NCBI GenBank assembly: GCA_031359995.1
Contig: JANMAT010000030.1
Location: forward strand, 1-27,567
DNA length: 27,567 nucleotides
Reading direction: 5' to 3'
Origin: JANMAT01 sp031359995
Lineage (GTDB): Bacteria; Actinomycetota; Acidimicrobiia; Acidimicrobiales; Ilumatobacteraceae
The notes beneath the pieces were generated by a model that was given only the letters and a program-made list of their open reading frames with translations, had not been told where the DNA came from and did no database searches. A program made the position numbers and the translations under genes. Of the stretch, positions 16,567 through 24,038 are shown piece by piece (position 1 is the stretch's first letter; each line of letters starts with the position of its first letter).

Positions 16567-17280
16567 TCAGCTGACCGTGGTGCCCAGCACCGCGGTGACG
16601 GTGACGTCACCGCCGTCGCGCTGCACGACGATGGTGACCCGGTCGCCGGCCCGGTGGGACCGGATGATGTCGCCGAGGTCGGCCGACGCGGTGATGGTCT
16701 GACCGTCGACCGACACGAACACGTCGCCGGCCCGCAGCGCGGCCGCCTCGGCTCCGGAAGCGGGCGACACCGAGGTGATCGTGACACCGCCGGCGTCCTC
16801 GTTCACGGTGACCCCCAGCGCGACGCGCCCCCGGGCGGTGGTCGGTGCACTGGTCGAGGGCGACGCCCCGGTGGACGGGGATGCCCCGGTGGACGGCGTC
16901 GCGCCGGGCGAGGCCGGTGTTGACGGCGCGGGCGTCGTCGGGCGCGAGCTCGCCGGTCGGGTCGTTGCCGTCGTGGGTCGGCTGGTGGCCGGTGGGCGCC
17001 CGGCGGTGCTGCTGGGGGCCAGGCTCGGGCGGGGCGCAGCGTCGGCACCGCGTCGCACCGCGCTCACGATGGTGAAGGCGGCGATGCCGGCCAGGAACGC
17101 GGCCCCGCACGACACGATGATGATCCGGCGCGTGGACGCGTGCTCGGTCCCGGCGGGTGGTGGGGTCAGCCCCGCCGGATCGGCCAGTGGGTCGAGCCAC
17201 GGGTGGCGGGCCTCGGGCGGCAGGAGCTCGACCTCGCGGTCGCCCCAACGGATGCGGCGACGGTTCGTGGGTTCGTTCAC
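16567..17280 (-). CDS. Membrane-anchored PDZ-domain protein
   Basis: 237 residues. A cytoplasmic N-terminus (rich in Arg/Pro, to about 50) precedes one transmembrane helix (RRIIIVSCGAAFLAGIAAFTIVSAV, about 51-75), then a low-complexity Ser/Thr/Pro/Ala linker with PSTGAS tandem repeats (about 85-150). A PDZ domain ends the protein (LGVTVNEDAGGVTITSVSPASGAEAAALRAGDVFVSVDGQTI...VTIVVQRDGGDVTVTAVLG). There is no protease domain, so it is a binding or scaffold protein, not an HtrA. GTG 17280 overlaps the VWA gene's stop as GTGA, tying it to the MoxR-DUF58-VWA operon; the PDZ probably acts outside the membrane on that system's client. Confidence 0.82.
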   Translation of the reverse strand: MNEPTNRRRIRWGDREVELLPPEARHPWLDPLADPAGLTPPPAGTEHASTRRIIIVSCGAAFLAGIAAFTIVSAVRRGADAAPRPSLAPSSTAGRPPATSRPTTATTRPASSRPTTPAPSTPASPGATPSTGASPSTGASPSTSAPTTARGRVALGVTVNEDAGGVTITSVSPASGAEAAALRAGDVFVSVDGQTITASADLGDIIRSHRAGDRVTIVVQRDGGDVTVTAVLGTTVS

Positions 17281-18245
17281 AGGATGCGCTCCGTCCACAG
17301 CATGGCGGCGATGGCGGCGCCCACCGCGAGCACGAGGCCGATCACCGTGAACCAGGCGCTGATGTCGGTGGTGCGGACGTCGAAGCCGATCGCCTTCTGC
17401 AGCTCGCTGTACACGCTCTTGAGCTCACCGGCGTTCGCGGCGGTGAACGTGCGCCCGCCGGTGTCGTCGGCGATCTTGGCCATGGCGGCCGGATCGACGG
17501 GCACCGACACCGACTCGCCCTTGACCCGCACCGTGCCCCCGGCCGTGCCGAAGGCGATGGTGTTGACCGCCACGTTGGCGCTGCGGGCCGCCTCGCTGGC
17601 CTGGGTGACGGCCTGGGCCGGCGACAGGTCGTCGCGGCCCACGGTCGGCGTGCCGTCGCTCATGAGGACCACCACGGCGGGCACGGGCGTGCCGTCGGCG
17701 GTGGCCGGGATCGACTTGATCGCCTCGAGCGACACGTCGATGGCGTCGGCGGTGGCCGTGCCCGGACCGACGCGCAGGTTGTCGATGGCGGCGAGCACGG
17801 TGGAGCGGTCGGTCGTGGGCGACACGAGCACGCGGGCGGTGCGGTCGAACGAGACCAGCCCCACCTGCAGCCCGTCGGGCAGGCCCTTCACGAAGTTGGC
17901 TGCCTGCTCCTCGGCGGCCTGCAGCCGCGTGGGGGCCACGTCGTCGGAGCTCATCGACGCCGAGGTGTCGAGGGTGAGGATGATGGCGGCGCGGTTGCGG
18001 GCCACCTTGCGGCTCGTGGTCGGATGGGCGATCGATACGACCAGCAGGGTGACCGCGGCGAGCAGCAGCGCGGCGGGCACGTGGCGTTGCCAACCGGGAC
18101 GGCGCGGTGCCACCGACGCCAGCAGGTCGACGCTGGTGAAGCGCACGGCATACGTGCGCCGCCGCCGCTGCACGACCACGTAGGCGAGGGCGAGCAGCAC
18201 GGGCAGGATCACCAGCGCCAGGGCGCCCGGGGTGTCGAAGCTCAT
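17277..18245 (-). CDS. VWA-domain membrane protein (BatA-like)
   Basis: 322 residues. Two N-terminal transmembrane segments (about 7-25 and 57-74) flank an RRRRTYAVRF(T)S segment seen in Bat-type proteins. A von Willebrand A domain follows with an intact MIDAS start D93-T-S-A-S-M (DxSxS) and the later MSDGTPTVG metal-site strand. A C-terminal helix (about 297-316, WFTVIGLVLAVGAAIAAMLW) closes it. ATG 18245 overlaps the DUF58 stop as ATGA. MoxR, DUF58 and VWA proteins are known to travel together and are thought to insert cofactors into, or assemble, envelope or metal-dependent complexes. Confidence 0.88.
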   Translation of the reverse strand: MSFDTPGALALVILPVLLALAYVVVQRRRRTYAVRFTSVDLLASVAPRRPGWQRHVPAALLLAAVTLLVVSIAHPTTSRKVARNRAAIILTLDTSASMSSDDVAPTRLQAAEEQAANFVKGLPDGLQVGLVSFDRTARVLVSPTTDRSTVLAAIDNLRVGPGTATADAIDVSLEAIKSIPATADGTPVPAVVVLMSDGTPTVGRDDLSPAQAVTQASEAARSANVAVNTIAFGTAGGTVRVKGESVSVPVDPAAMAKIADDTGGRTFTAANAGELKSVYSELQKAIGFDVRTTDISAWFTVIGLVLAVGAAIAAMLWTERIL

Positions 18246-19285
18246 CGGATGCCTCCTTGGAGCGCGGCGACGCCGGCCAGGACGGGCGCGAGACGCGTGG
18301 CCCGGCGGGCCCGGCGGGCGGTGATGAAACGGGCGATGTCGGTCAGCCAGTCGGTGTCGGTGGACAGCACCACGTGCTCGGCGCCGGCGGCGAAGATGCG
18401 ATGGGCGATGTCCTGCTGGCGGGCCTCGGCCACCTCGGCGTACCGGCGGCGCAGCTCGCCGCGGTTGGTCTGCACGTGCATCGTGCGACCGGTCTCGGTG
18501 TCGATCACGGTGAGCATGCCCACGGCGGGCAGTTCGCGCTCGCGCGGGTCGGTCACCTGCACCGCGATCACCTGATGGCGCAACGACAGCCGGTGCAGCG
18601 GTGCGCTCCAGTCGGCCGGATCGAGGAAGTCGGATACGACCACGACCTGACCGTGGCGGTGGTGCAACCGCTCGAGCTGGGTGAGCCCGCCGGTGAGGTC
18701 GGCGCCGGGCCCGGGACCACCGGCGTGGCGCGGCGTGTCGTGCAGGCGGGCCAGCGCGGCGAGCACGGCGCGGCGGGTGGACGCCGGTTCGACACGGTCG
18801 AGCGCGGGTCCGCCGGTGATGACGACACCGAGGCGGTTGCCGCCGCCGGTGGTGAGCGCGGCGAACGCGGCGGCCGCCGCGGTCACCAGCTCCCGCTTCT
18901 CGCACTCGGCGGTGCCGAAGTCGAGGCTGGCCGACCGGTCGGCCACGATCCACGTCTCGAGCTCGCGGTCGGCGTCGGTGGTGCGCACCTGCGGGCTGAG
19001 CGACCGGGCCGACAGGTTCCAGTCGATGCGGCGGGCGTCGTCGCCCGGCTGGTACTGACGGGAACCGACGCGATCGGTGCCCGGCCCGGGCAGGCGGCCC
19101 AGGTGCTCGCCGCCGACGAGCCCGTCGAGTCGGCGGTGCACGAGCAGGTCGAGGCGGCGCAGCTCCGCGGCGCGCGACGTGAGGTGCTGGGCCCCTGCGG
19201 TGGGGGGCGGCGGGCTCTCGACCGCGCCGAACCGGCGCCGCCGGCGGGGAGAGGGCGCGCCCGTGAGATCGGTCGGCTCGCTCAT
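18242..19285 (-). CDS. DUF58 domain protein
   Basis: 347 residues. The hallmark DUF58 segment is present: SRQYQPGDDARRIDWNLSAR, then TTDADRELETWIVADRSASLDFG, a VWA-like strand with a DRSAS motif. The N-terminus is Arg/Pro-rich (RRRRRFGAVESPPPP) and there is no clear membrane helix at the start. The gene sits between the MoxR ATPase and the VWA protein, with 4-bp ATGA overlaps at both ends, the standard order for this chaperone-like system. Confidence 0.88.
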   Translation of the reverse strand: MSEPTDLTGAPSPRRRRRFGAVESPPPPTAGAQHLTSRAAELRRLDLLVHRRLDGLVGGEHLGRLPGPGTDRVGSRQYQPGDDARRIDWNLSARSLSPQVRTTDADRELETWIVADRSASLDFGTAECEKRELVTAAAAAFAALTTGGGNRLGVVITGGPALDRVEPASTRRAVLAALARLHDTPRHAGGPGPGADLTGGLTQLERLHHRHGQVVVVSDFLDPADWSAPLHRLSLRHQVIAVQVTDPRERELPAVGMLTVIDTETGRTMHVQTNRGELRRRYAEVAEARQQDIAHRIFAAGAEHVVLSTDTDWLTDIARFITARRARRATRLAPVLAGVAALQGGIR

Positions 19286-20355
19286 GCCGAGGTCCGCAGG
19301 GCGTCGTCGGCCCCGCCGCTCGACTCCTTCACCGACACGCGCGGCACCGGGGCCACGGCGAGGATCCGGTTGACGATCATGTCGACCTGGATGCCTTCGG
19401 CCAGCGCGTCGTAGGTGAGCAGCAGGCGGTGGCGCAGCACCTCGGGCGCCACGTCAGAGATGTCCTGGGGCAGCACGAACGTGCGACCGCGCATGAGGGC
19501 GAGGGCGCGGCCGGCGGCCAGCAGGCCGAGCGTGCCGCGCGGGCTGGCGCCCAGGGCCAGGTAGGGCGCCACGTCGGGCACGCCGCCGGTGATGGGCTCA
19601 CGGGTGGTCATCACGAGGCGCACCGCGTAGTCGAGCACCTCGTGGTGCACGAACACGTCGTCGGCCGCGGACTGCAGCATCATCAACTGGTCGCTGCTGA
19701 GCGCGGTCTGGGCCTGCGGCGCGCGCACGCCCATGCGCCGGGCGATCTCGATCTCCTCGGCGTAGGTGGGCTGGGTCACCACGATTTGCATGAGGAAGCG
19801 GTCGCGCTGAGCCTCGGGCAGGGCGTACACGCCCTCGCTCTCGATCGGGTTCTGCGTGGCGAGCACGAGGAACGGCTCGGGGAGACGGCGGGTCTGTCCG
19901 GCGATCGACACCTGGCGCTCGGCCATGACCTCGAGCAGCGCCGACTGCACCTTGGCGGGAGCGCGGTTGATCTCGTCGGCCAGCACCATGTTGGCGAACA
20001 CGGGGCCCCACTCGATCTCGAACGACTCCGTCGACGGCTTCCAGATGCGGGTGCCGACGATGTCGGCCGGCACCAGATCGGGCGTGAACTGGATGCGGGC
20101 GAACGAGCCACCGGTGACGGTGGCCAGCGTCGAGACCGTGAGGGTCTTGGCCAGACCGGGCACGCCCTCGATGAGGCAGTGACCCCGAGCGAGCAGGCAG
20201 AGCAGCGACCGCTCCACCATGCGGTCCTGACCGACGATCACGCGCTTCACCTGGAAGAGGGCGTCCTCCAGCAGGCCGGCGGGATCGGCATGGGGTTCAG
20301 GGGCGAACGTCACGGGCAGGACCTCCGGGAACTTCATCAACGCGGTGCGGGTCAT
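19282..20355 (-). CDS. MoxR-family AAA+ ATPase
   Basis: 357 residues from ATG 20355; a TTG one codon earlier and the ATG at residue 7 are alternatives, and no strong ribosome site discriminates. Walker A GVPGLAKT is at 64-71 and Walker B VLADEINRA at 124-132. ATQNPIESEGVYALPEAQRDRF holds sensor 1 and the arginine finger region, and ASPRGTLGLL is near sensor 2. MoxR ATPases act as chaperones, typically with VWA proteins as adaptors. It is the first gene of the MoxR-DUF58-VWA-PDZ operon. Confidence 0.93.
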   Translation of the reverse strand: MTRTALMKFPEVLPVTFAPEPHADPAGLLEDALFQVKRVIVGQDRMVERSLLCLLARGHCLIEGVPGLAKTLTVSTLATVTGGSFARIQFTPDLVPADIVGTRIWKPSTESFEIEWGPVFANMVLADEINRAPAKVQSALLEVMAERQVSIAGQTRRLPEPFLVLATQNPIESEGVYALPEAQRDRFLMQIVVTQPTYAEEIEIARRMGVRAPQAQTALSSDQLMMLQSAADDVFVHHEVLDYAVRLVMTTREPITGGVPDVAPYLALGASPRGTLGLLAAGRALALMRGRTFVLPQDISDVAPEVLRHRLLLTYDALAEGIQVDMIVNRILAVAPVPRVSVKESSGGADDALRTSA

Positions 20356-20427
20356 CAACGAGGACCGGAGGTTCCCGGTTCCCGCGATGCACCCGTCAGG
20401 TTGACGGCGGCGGTTGTGCCTTCACGA

Positions 20428-20457
20428 CGCGATCGCTGAGAACTTCCTGAGATCGCG
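20428..20457. promoter_or_regulatory. Inverted repeat upstream of moxR-type gene
   Basis: CGCGATC (20428-20434) and GATCGCG (20451-20457) form a perfect inverted repeat with a 16-base spacer, about 75 bases upstream of the MoxR start and downstream of the Usp-like gene. It could be an operator or part of a terminator; I cannot decide. Confidence 0.3.
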
Positions 20458-20464
20458 ACGAGGA

Positions 20465-20482
20465 GCCGAGGAGGTTCTCGGC
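20465..20482 (-). terminator. Weak hairpin after the Usp-like gene
   Basis: GCCGAG-GAGGTT-CTCGGC forms a 6-bp stem that begins 10 bases after the Usp-like stop on the minus strand. It is short and lacks a T run, so it is only a weak candidate. Confidence 0.35.
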
Positions 20483-20492
20483 CCCGGTGCGA

Positions 20493-20906
20493 TCAGGCAG
20501 CGAGCGGCGGTGCGATGAGCACCGGCACGTCGCTTCGGTCGGCGAGGTGGGCGACGGCGTTGGCCCCGAGGCCCGGCATCGTCCACGGCACCACGATGCG
20601 CGTGGCGTGGGATCGGCGGGCGGCGTGCAGGATCTCGCCGACGTAGTCGTGCCCGATGGTGGACACCATGTCGACGATGTGGCCGTTGCCGACGCGATCG
20701 GCGACCTGCTGCAGGTAGATCTCCGCCGCGTTCTGCAGCGAGATCCGCTCGGCGTCGGCGAACTGCCCAACGGCCGCGGCCGACACGTGGTCGAGCAGAA
20801 GGAGGAGCGTGACGTTCGTCTCGTCGGCGTCGATCACGTCGATGCCGTTCTCCCCGTCGGGGCTCGAAGGGTCGATGAGGACGAGTGTGCGTTGGGGGGA
20901 GTGCAC
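20493..20906 (-). CDS. Universal-stress-protein-like small protein
   Basis: 137 residues from GTG 20906, with a convincing GAAGGTAGG ribosome site about 5 bases upstream. The layout resembles the UspA/HUP fold: a first strand TLVLIDP, a middle region NAAEIYLQQVADRVG, and a last part HDYVGEILHAARRSHATRIVVPWTMPGLGANAVAHLADRSDVPVLIAPP, which matches the Usp C-terminal half. The ATP-binding G-x2-G-x9-G-(S/T) motif of classical Usp proteins is not intact, so it is probably a non-nucleotide-binding variant. The role is unknown; Usp proteins usually act in dormancy or stress. Confidence 0.6.
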   Translation of the reverse strand: MHSPQRTLVLIDPSSPDGENGIDVIDADETNVTLLLLLDHVSAAAVGQFADAERISLQNAAEIYLQQVADRVGNGHIVDMVSTIGHDYVGEILHAARRSHATRIVVPWTMPGLGANAVAHLADRSDVPVLIAPPLAA

Positions 20907-21089
20907 GTGTGCCTACCTTCGTTGCTTCCGGGTCCGGGCGCCCGCCGGCACCTCACGACTCATCATCGGAATCCGACATGACCGTACCGTTACCGTGCCG
21001 TGAACCCTCGCGCGGGGCCCGGTGCCGTCGGTCATACGGATGCGGCAGGACCATGGCACGATGAACCGCGGGGACGAAGGGGGTGGCCG

Positions 21090-21722
21090 GTGAACGACGC
21101 CACGGCGACGGGTGCGGTGATGGGCGCGGACGGCAAGCGGCGGTGCGGGTGGGGCGCGTCGTCGCCCGAGTACATCGCCTACCACGACGACGAGTGGGGC
21201 CGGCCGGTCGTCGACGACGTGCGCCTCTACGAGAAGCTGTGCCTCGAGGGCTTCCAGTCGGGTCTGTCGTGGATCACCATCCTGCGCAAGCGCGACGCGT
21301 TCCGTCGGGCCTTCTCCGGCTTCGTGCCGGAGGCGGTGGCCGGGTTCGGTGCGGCCGATGTCGAGCGCATGCTCGGTGACGCGTCCATCGTGCGCCACCG
21401 GGGCAAGATCGAGGCGGCGATCAACAACGCCCGGGCCACCCTCGACGTGCAGGCCGACGTCGGGTCGTTGGCCGCCCTGGTGTGGCGGTTCGAGCCGACG
21501 CGCCAGGGCCGGCCGGCGCCGCAGGGCATGGGCGACGTCCCGGCCAAGACCACCGAGTCGGTCGCCCTGTCGAAGGAGCTGCTGCGACGTGGCTTCCGTT
21601 TCGTAGGCCCCACCACCGCCTACGCCGCCATGCAGTCGTTGGGGCTGGTCAACGACCACATCGACGGGTGCCATGTGCGGGCGGCCTGCGAACAGGCCCG
21701 CACGGCCGCTCACCCACGGTGA
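21090..21722 (+). CDS. tag: DNA-3-methyladenine glycosylase I
   Basis: 210 residues. It aligns along its whole length to E. coli Tag: RCGW with Cys19 and YHDDEWG with His32, then LVNDHIDGCH with His190 and Cys194, supply the four zinc ligands. Glu53 in LCLEGFQSGLSW corresponds to the base-recognising Glu38 of E. coli. IVRHRGKIEAAINNA and SKELLRRGFRFVGPTT are also diagnostic. It excises 3-methyladenine from alkylated DNA. I chose GTG 21090 because GAAGGGGG lies 6 bases upstream; the frame is open to 21000 but encodes unrelated sequence, and ATG 21120 is another option. Confidence 0.95.
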   Translation: MNDATATGAVMGADGKRRCGWGASSPEYIAYHDDEWGRPVVDDVRLYEKLCLEGFQSGLSWITILRKRDAFRRAFSGFVPEAVAGFGAADVERMLGDASIVRHRGKIEAAINNARATLDVQADVGSLAALVWRFEPTRQGRPAPQGMGDVPAKTTESVALSKELLRRGFRFVGPTTAYAAMQSLGLVNDHIDGCHVRAACEQARTAAHPR

Positions 21723-21792
21723 CAAAGGCATTCACACTGTCGGCTGCCCCGCCGATGATGAGGGGGACGACGCACGACCGAGCGAGGTGGCC

Positions 21793-22218
21793 ATGGAGAC
21801 CGACGAACCCCAGCTGCTCAGCGTCGCTCACACGGCCGAGCTCCTCGGTGTGCCCGAGAGCGAGGTGCGCCGCCAGATCGCGGCCGAGAGCCTGCCGGTC
21901 GTGCTCGTCGACCGGCGCATGATGGTCCTGGCCCCGGCCCTGCGCCGCTGGGTCGTGGCCCGGGGCGAGGAGCACCGCGCCCGGTCCGAGCGCGGGCCCG
22001 ACTACCTCGGTTGGGACGAGCCGGCCGGCGCCACCGGCGAGCCGTGCCCGAACTGCGGCGCGCCGCTGGTGCCGGCGCCCGAGTACCGCAGCGGCCGCCA
22101 TGGTGCCGTCGCCCGCTGCCCGCACAGCCTGGTGTACTTCGCCCCGCACCGGGGCCGACCGATGCGGGTGACCGACCTGGTCCGCACACCGGCGTCCGAG
22201 CACCCTGCGGGCGCGTGA
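21793..22218 (+). CDS. Small HTH / zinc-ribbon protein of unknown function
   Basis: 141 residues from ATG 21793, with GAGGTGG just upstream. Residues 8-57 (LLSVAHTAELLGVPESEVRRQIAAESLPVVLVDRRMMVLAPALRRWV) look like an excisionase/MerR-type winged helix-turn-helix. A linker leads to a probable zinc site: C85-P-N-C88 and C109-P-H111, with His103 nearby. I do not recognise a named family. It lies 70 bases after tag and 141 before the LCP gene, all on the plus strand. It could be a DNA-binding regulator, though the CPNC...CPH part could equally be structural. Confidence 0.7.
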   Translation: METDEPQLLSVAHTAELLGVPESEVRRQIAAESLPVVLVDRRMMVLAPALRRWVVARGEEHRARSERGPDYLGWDEPAGATGEPCPNCGAPLVPAPEYRSGRHGAVARCPHSLVYFAPHRGRPMRVTDLVRTPASEHPAGA

Positions 22219-22259
22219 CGCACCCGCTGACCTGGGTTGTGACCGTCGGGGGTGACGAG

Positions 22260-22289
22260 GGAAACCGCCCCCACCGCTCTAGGGTTTCC
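22260..22289 (+). promoter_or_regulatory. Inverted repeat and candidate -10 upstream of the LCP gene
   Basis: GGAAACC (22260-22266) and GGTTTCC (22283-22289) are a perfect 7-bp inverted repeat with a 16-base spacer. TAGGGT (22280-22285, TANNNT) overlaps the right arm and could be a -10 element about 75 bases before the start codon. The placement suggests an operator over the promoter; this is inference. Confidence 0.35.
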
Positions 22290-22359
22290 GCGCCGGCATG
22301 ACCGCGGCCAGGAAGAACGGGTACCGGTCATCCACGTGGGGACCTTCGGAGGTGAGGAC

Positions 22360-23613
22360 ATGAGGCGTGCTGCGGGCGCACCGCCCCGACCACACCGAAC
22401 CTGGAAGCAACGGCTCGTGCTGCTCCTCGGCACGGCCCTCGCCTGCGTCAGCCTGCTCGCCGCCGGCGCCACCTTCTACCTCGGCAGCATCTATTCGGGC
22501 ATCCACCGCATCCGCATCGTGCACGCGCCCGTGGGGGCCGTGCCGACCGGCGACGCCGCGGCACCCACGCCGTCGAGCACCACCCCCGACGGCCGCGTGG
22601 CGCCCACCACCGAACCCGACCCTGGCAAGGTGCCGGCCATGAACGTGCTCATGACGGGCAGCGACGGGCGCGACTGCCTCGACCCGAAGTCGCCCTACGC
22701 CGGCGCGTTCCTGGGCAGCGGCAGCAACATCGGCAACCGCTCCGACACGATCCTGCTCATGCGGGTCGACCCGAGCGACGGCAGCGTGGCCATGTTGTCG
22801 TTCCCGCGCGACCTGTGGGTACCCATCGCCGGCGGCACCCGCAAGGACCGCATCAACTCGGCGTTCGACCTCAACGACCCGAACCGGCTCATCCAGACGA
22901 TCGAGTCGAGCTTCAAGGTCCACATCGACCACTACATGGGCGTCGACTTCTGCGCGTTCAAGAGCATGGTCGACGCGGTCGACGGCGTGCAGATCCCCTT
23001 CGCCACGCCGGTGCGTGACACCCACACCGGTCTGTACGTGCCCGAGGCCGGCTGTCGTCTGATGCAGGGTGACGAGGCGCTGGCCTACGTGCGCTCGCGC
23101 TACTACGAGTACCAGGTCAACAACCGCTGGCAGGGCGACGCCACCAGCGACTACGGGCGCATCAACCGCCAGCAGGACTTCATCCGCCGGCTCATGCAGC
23201 GGGCCATCGACAAGGGCGTCACCAACCCCATCGTCGCCAAGCGGTTGCTCGATGTGGCCAAGTCGAACAACGTGCGCATCGACGACGAGCTGTCGCTTAC
23301 CGACATCCGCCGCCTGGCCAACTCCCTGAAGGGCCTGGCACCGGGCGCCGCGGCCAGCTACCGCATCGAAGGTCAGGGCCAGCTCATCGGCGGCGCGTCG
23401 GTGATCGTGCCCAACCTCACCAGCTCGGCCAACCAGGCCATGCTGGCCGTGTTCCGCGGCGAGAAGCCGCCGGCGACCACGACCACGTCCGCGGCGCCGA
23501 GCACGGCGTCGGCCCCCGCCGACACGACCTCCGTCGATCCGGCGGCGACCACGGAGACGACGGACAGCAACATGATCGGCGTGGCTCCGCCGGGCGACGC
23601 CACCTGCCCCTGA
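22360..23613 (+). CDS. LytR-CpsA-Psr (LCP) family cell-envelope protein
   Basis: 417 residues from ATG 22360, with a perfect GGAGGTGAGG ribosome site. There is a basic N-terminus, one transmembrane helix (about 18-41), an extracellular linker, then the LCP domain (about 88-345): NVLMTGSDGRDC, NRSDTILLMRVDPSDGSVAMLSFPRDLWV, RINSAFDL, GVDFCAFKSMVDAVDGV, LAYVRSRY and DYGRINRQQDFIR, with the conserved Arg/Asp residues that bind polyprenyl pyrophosphate. The C-terminus is a Thr/Ser/Ala-rich tail. LCP enzymes attach glycopolymers (teichoic acid, arabinogalactan, capsule) to peptidoglycan. A hairpin follows 5 bases after the stop. Confidence 0.93.
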   Translation: MRRAAGAPPRPHRTWKQRLVLLLGTALACVSLLAAGATFYLGSIYSGIHRIRIVHAPVGAVPTGDAAAPTPSSTTPDGRVAPTTEPDPGKVPAMNVLMTGSDGRDCLDPKSPYAGAFLGSGSNIGNRSDTILLMRVDPSDGSVAMLSFPRDLWVPIAGGTRKDRINSAFDLNDPNRLIQTIESSFKVHIDHYMGVDFCAFKSMVDAVDGVQIPFATPVRDTHTGLYVPEAGCRLMQGDEALAYVRSRYYEYQVNNRWQGDATSDYGRINRQQDFIRRLMQRAIDKGVTNPIVAKRLLDVAKSNNVRIDDELSLTDIRRLANSLKGLAPGAAASYRIEGQGQLIGGASVIVPNLTSSANQAMLAVFRGEKPPATTTTSAAPSTASAPADTTSVDPAATTETTDSNMIGVAPPGDATCP

Positions 23614-23617
23614 CCCT

Positions 23618-23644
23618 CGGGCGACGAGCGGCTCGCGTCGCCCG
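23618..23644. terminator. Hairpin after the LCP gene
   Basis: A perfect 9-bp stem CGGGCGACG / CGTCGCCCG with a 9-base loop starts 5 bases after the LCP stop. No T-tract is present. It lies between the LCP gene and the suspected minus-strand gene that points towards it. Confidence 0.65.
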
Positions 23645-23869
23645 AACGAACGGGCCCGGCGCAGCGAGCGGATGTCGGGCGCCGCCAGCAGCGGTCCCAG
23701 CACCACCTCCGCGTTCGGGTGGGCATCGAGCGGGCCGAGCGATTCCACGACCCGGTGGGTGAGCCGAAGCTCCTCGGCCAGAGCCTCGATCTGGAACCAG
23801 TCGAGGGCGCCGGCGCGGACCTCGACGACGAGACGATCGTCGGCGTCGGGGATGGTCGGTGGTGCTCAC
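23645..23869 (-). pseudogene. Probable frameshifted small gene of unknown function
   Basis: GTG 23869 on the minus strand has a textbook GAGGAG ribosome site 6 bases upstream. The first codons read MSTTDHP, after which that frame becomes Arg-rich nonsense. Dropping one C from the C-run at 23851-23848 continues into DADDRLVVEVRAGALDWFQ, then IEALAEELRLTHRVVES, then LDAHPNAEVVLGPLLAAPDIRSLRRARSF. Third codon positions in this stretch are almost all G or C, as expected for coding sequence here. No stop is found before it enters the antisense of the LCP gene, so the 3' end is uncertain. It may be a sequencing error or real decay. I see no gene in the rest of the gap (23870-24038), which contains only a 10-base direct repeat. 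Confidence 0.45.
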
Positions 23870-24038
23870 GGTGCGCTCCTCGGGGTCGTCGGTGCCTCTA
23901 CGGTCGACCACGGCCATCGGAGGGTCACGAACGGCGGACGAGCGCTTCCTGGGAACGACGCGACGGTCGTGTGACGAGCCACTCTCATGGGAACGACCCT
24001 TGTATCCGCAGGGGTGACCCGCGCATCCTGACGGACGC

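Noticed and set aside
16863..16910. Short tandem repeat in the PDZ gene (GCCCCGGTGGACGG units)
   Set aside because: Explained as coding for the repetitive PSTGAS stalk; no separate role supported.
17157..18575. Plus-strand 472-residue frame over VWA and DUF58 genes
   Set aside because: Gly/His/Arg/Val-rich shadow opposite two recognisable proteins.
22279..23748. 489-residue minus-strand frame opposite the LCP gene
   Set aside because: Only the part upstream of about 23630 looks coding; the rest is His/Arg/Val-rich antisense of a conserved LCP domain.
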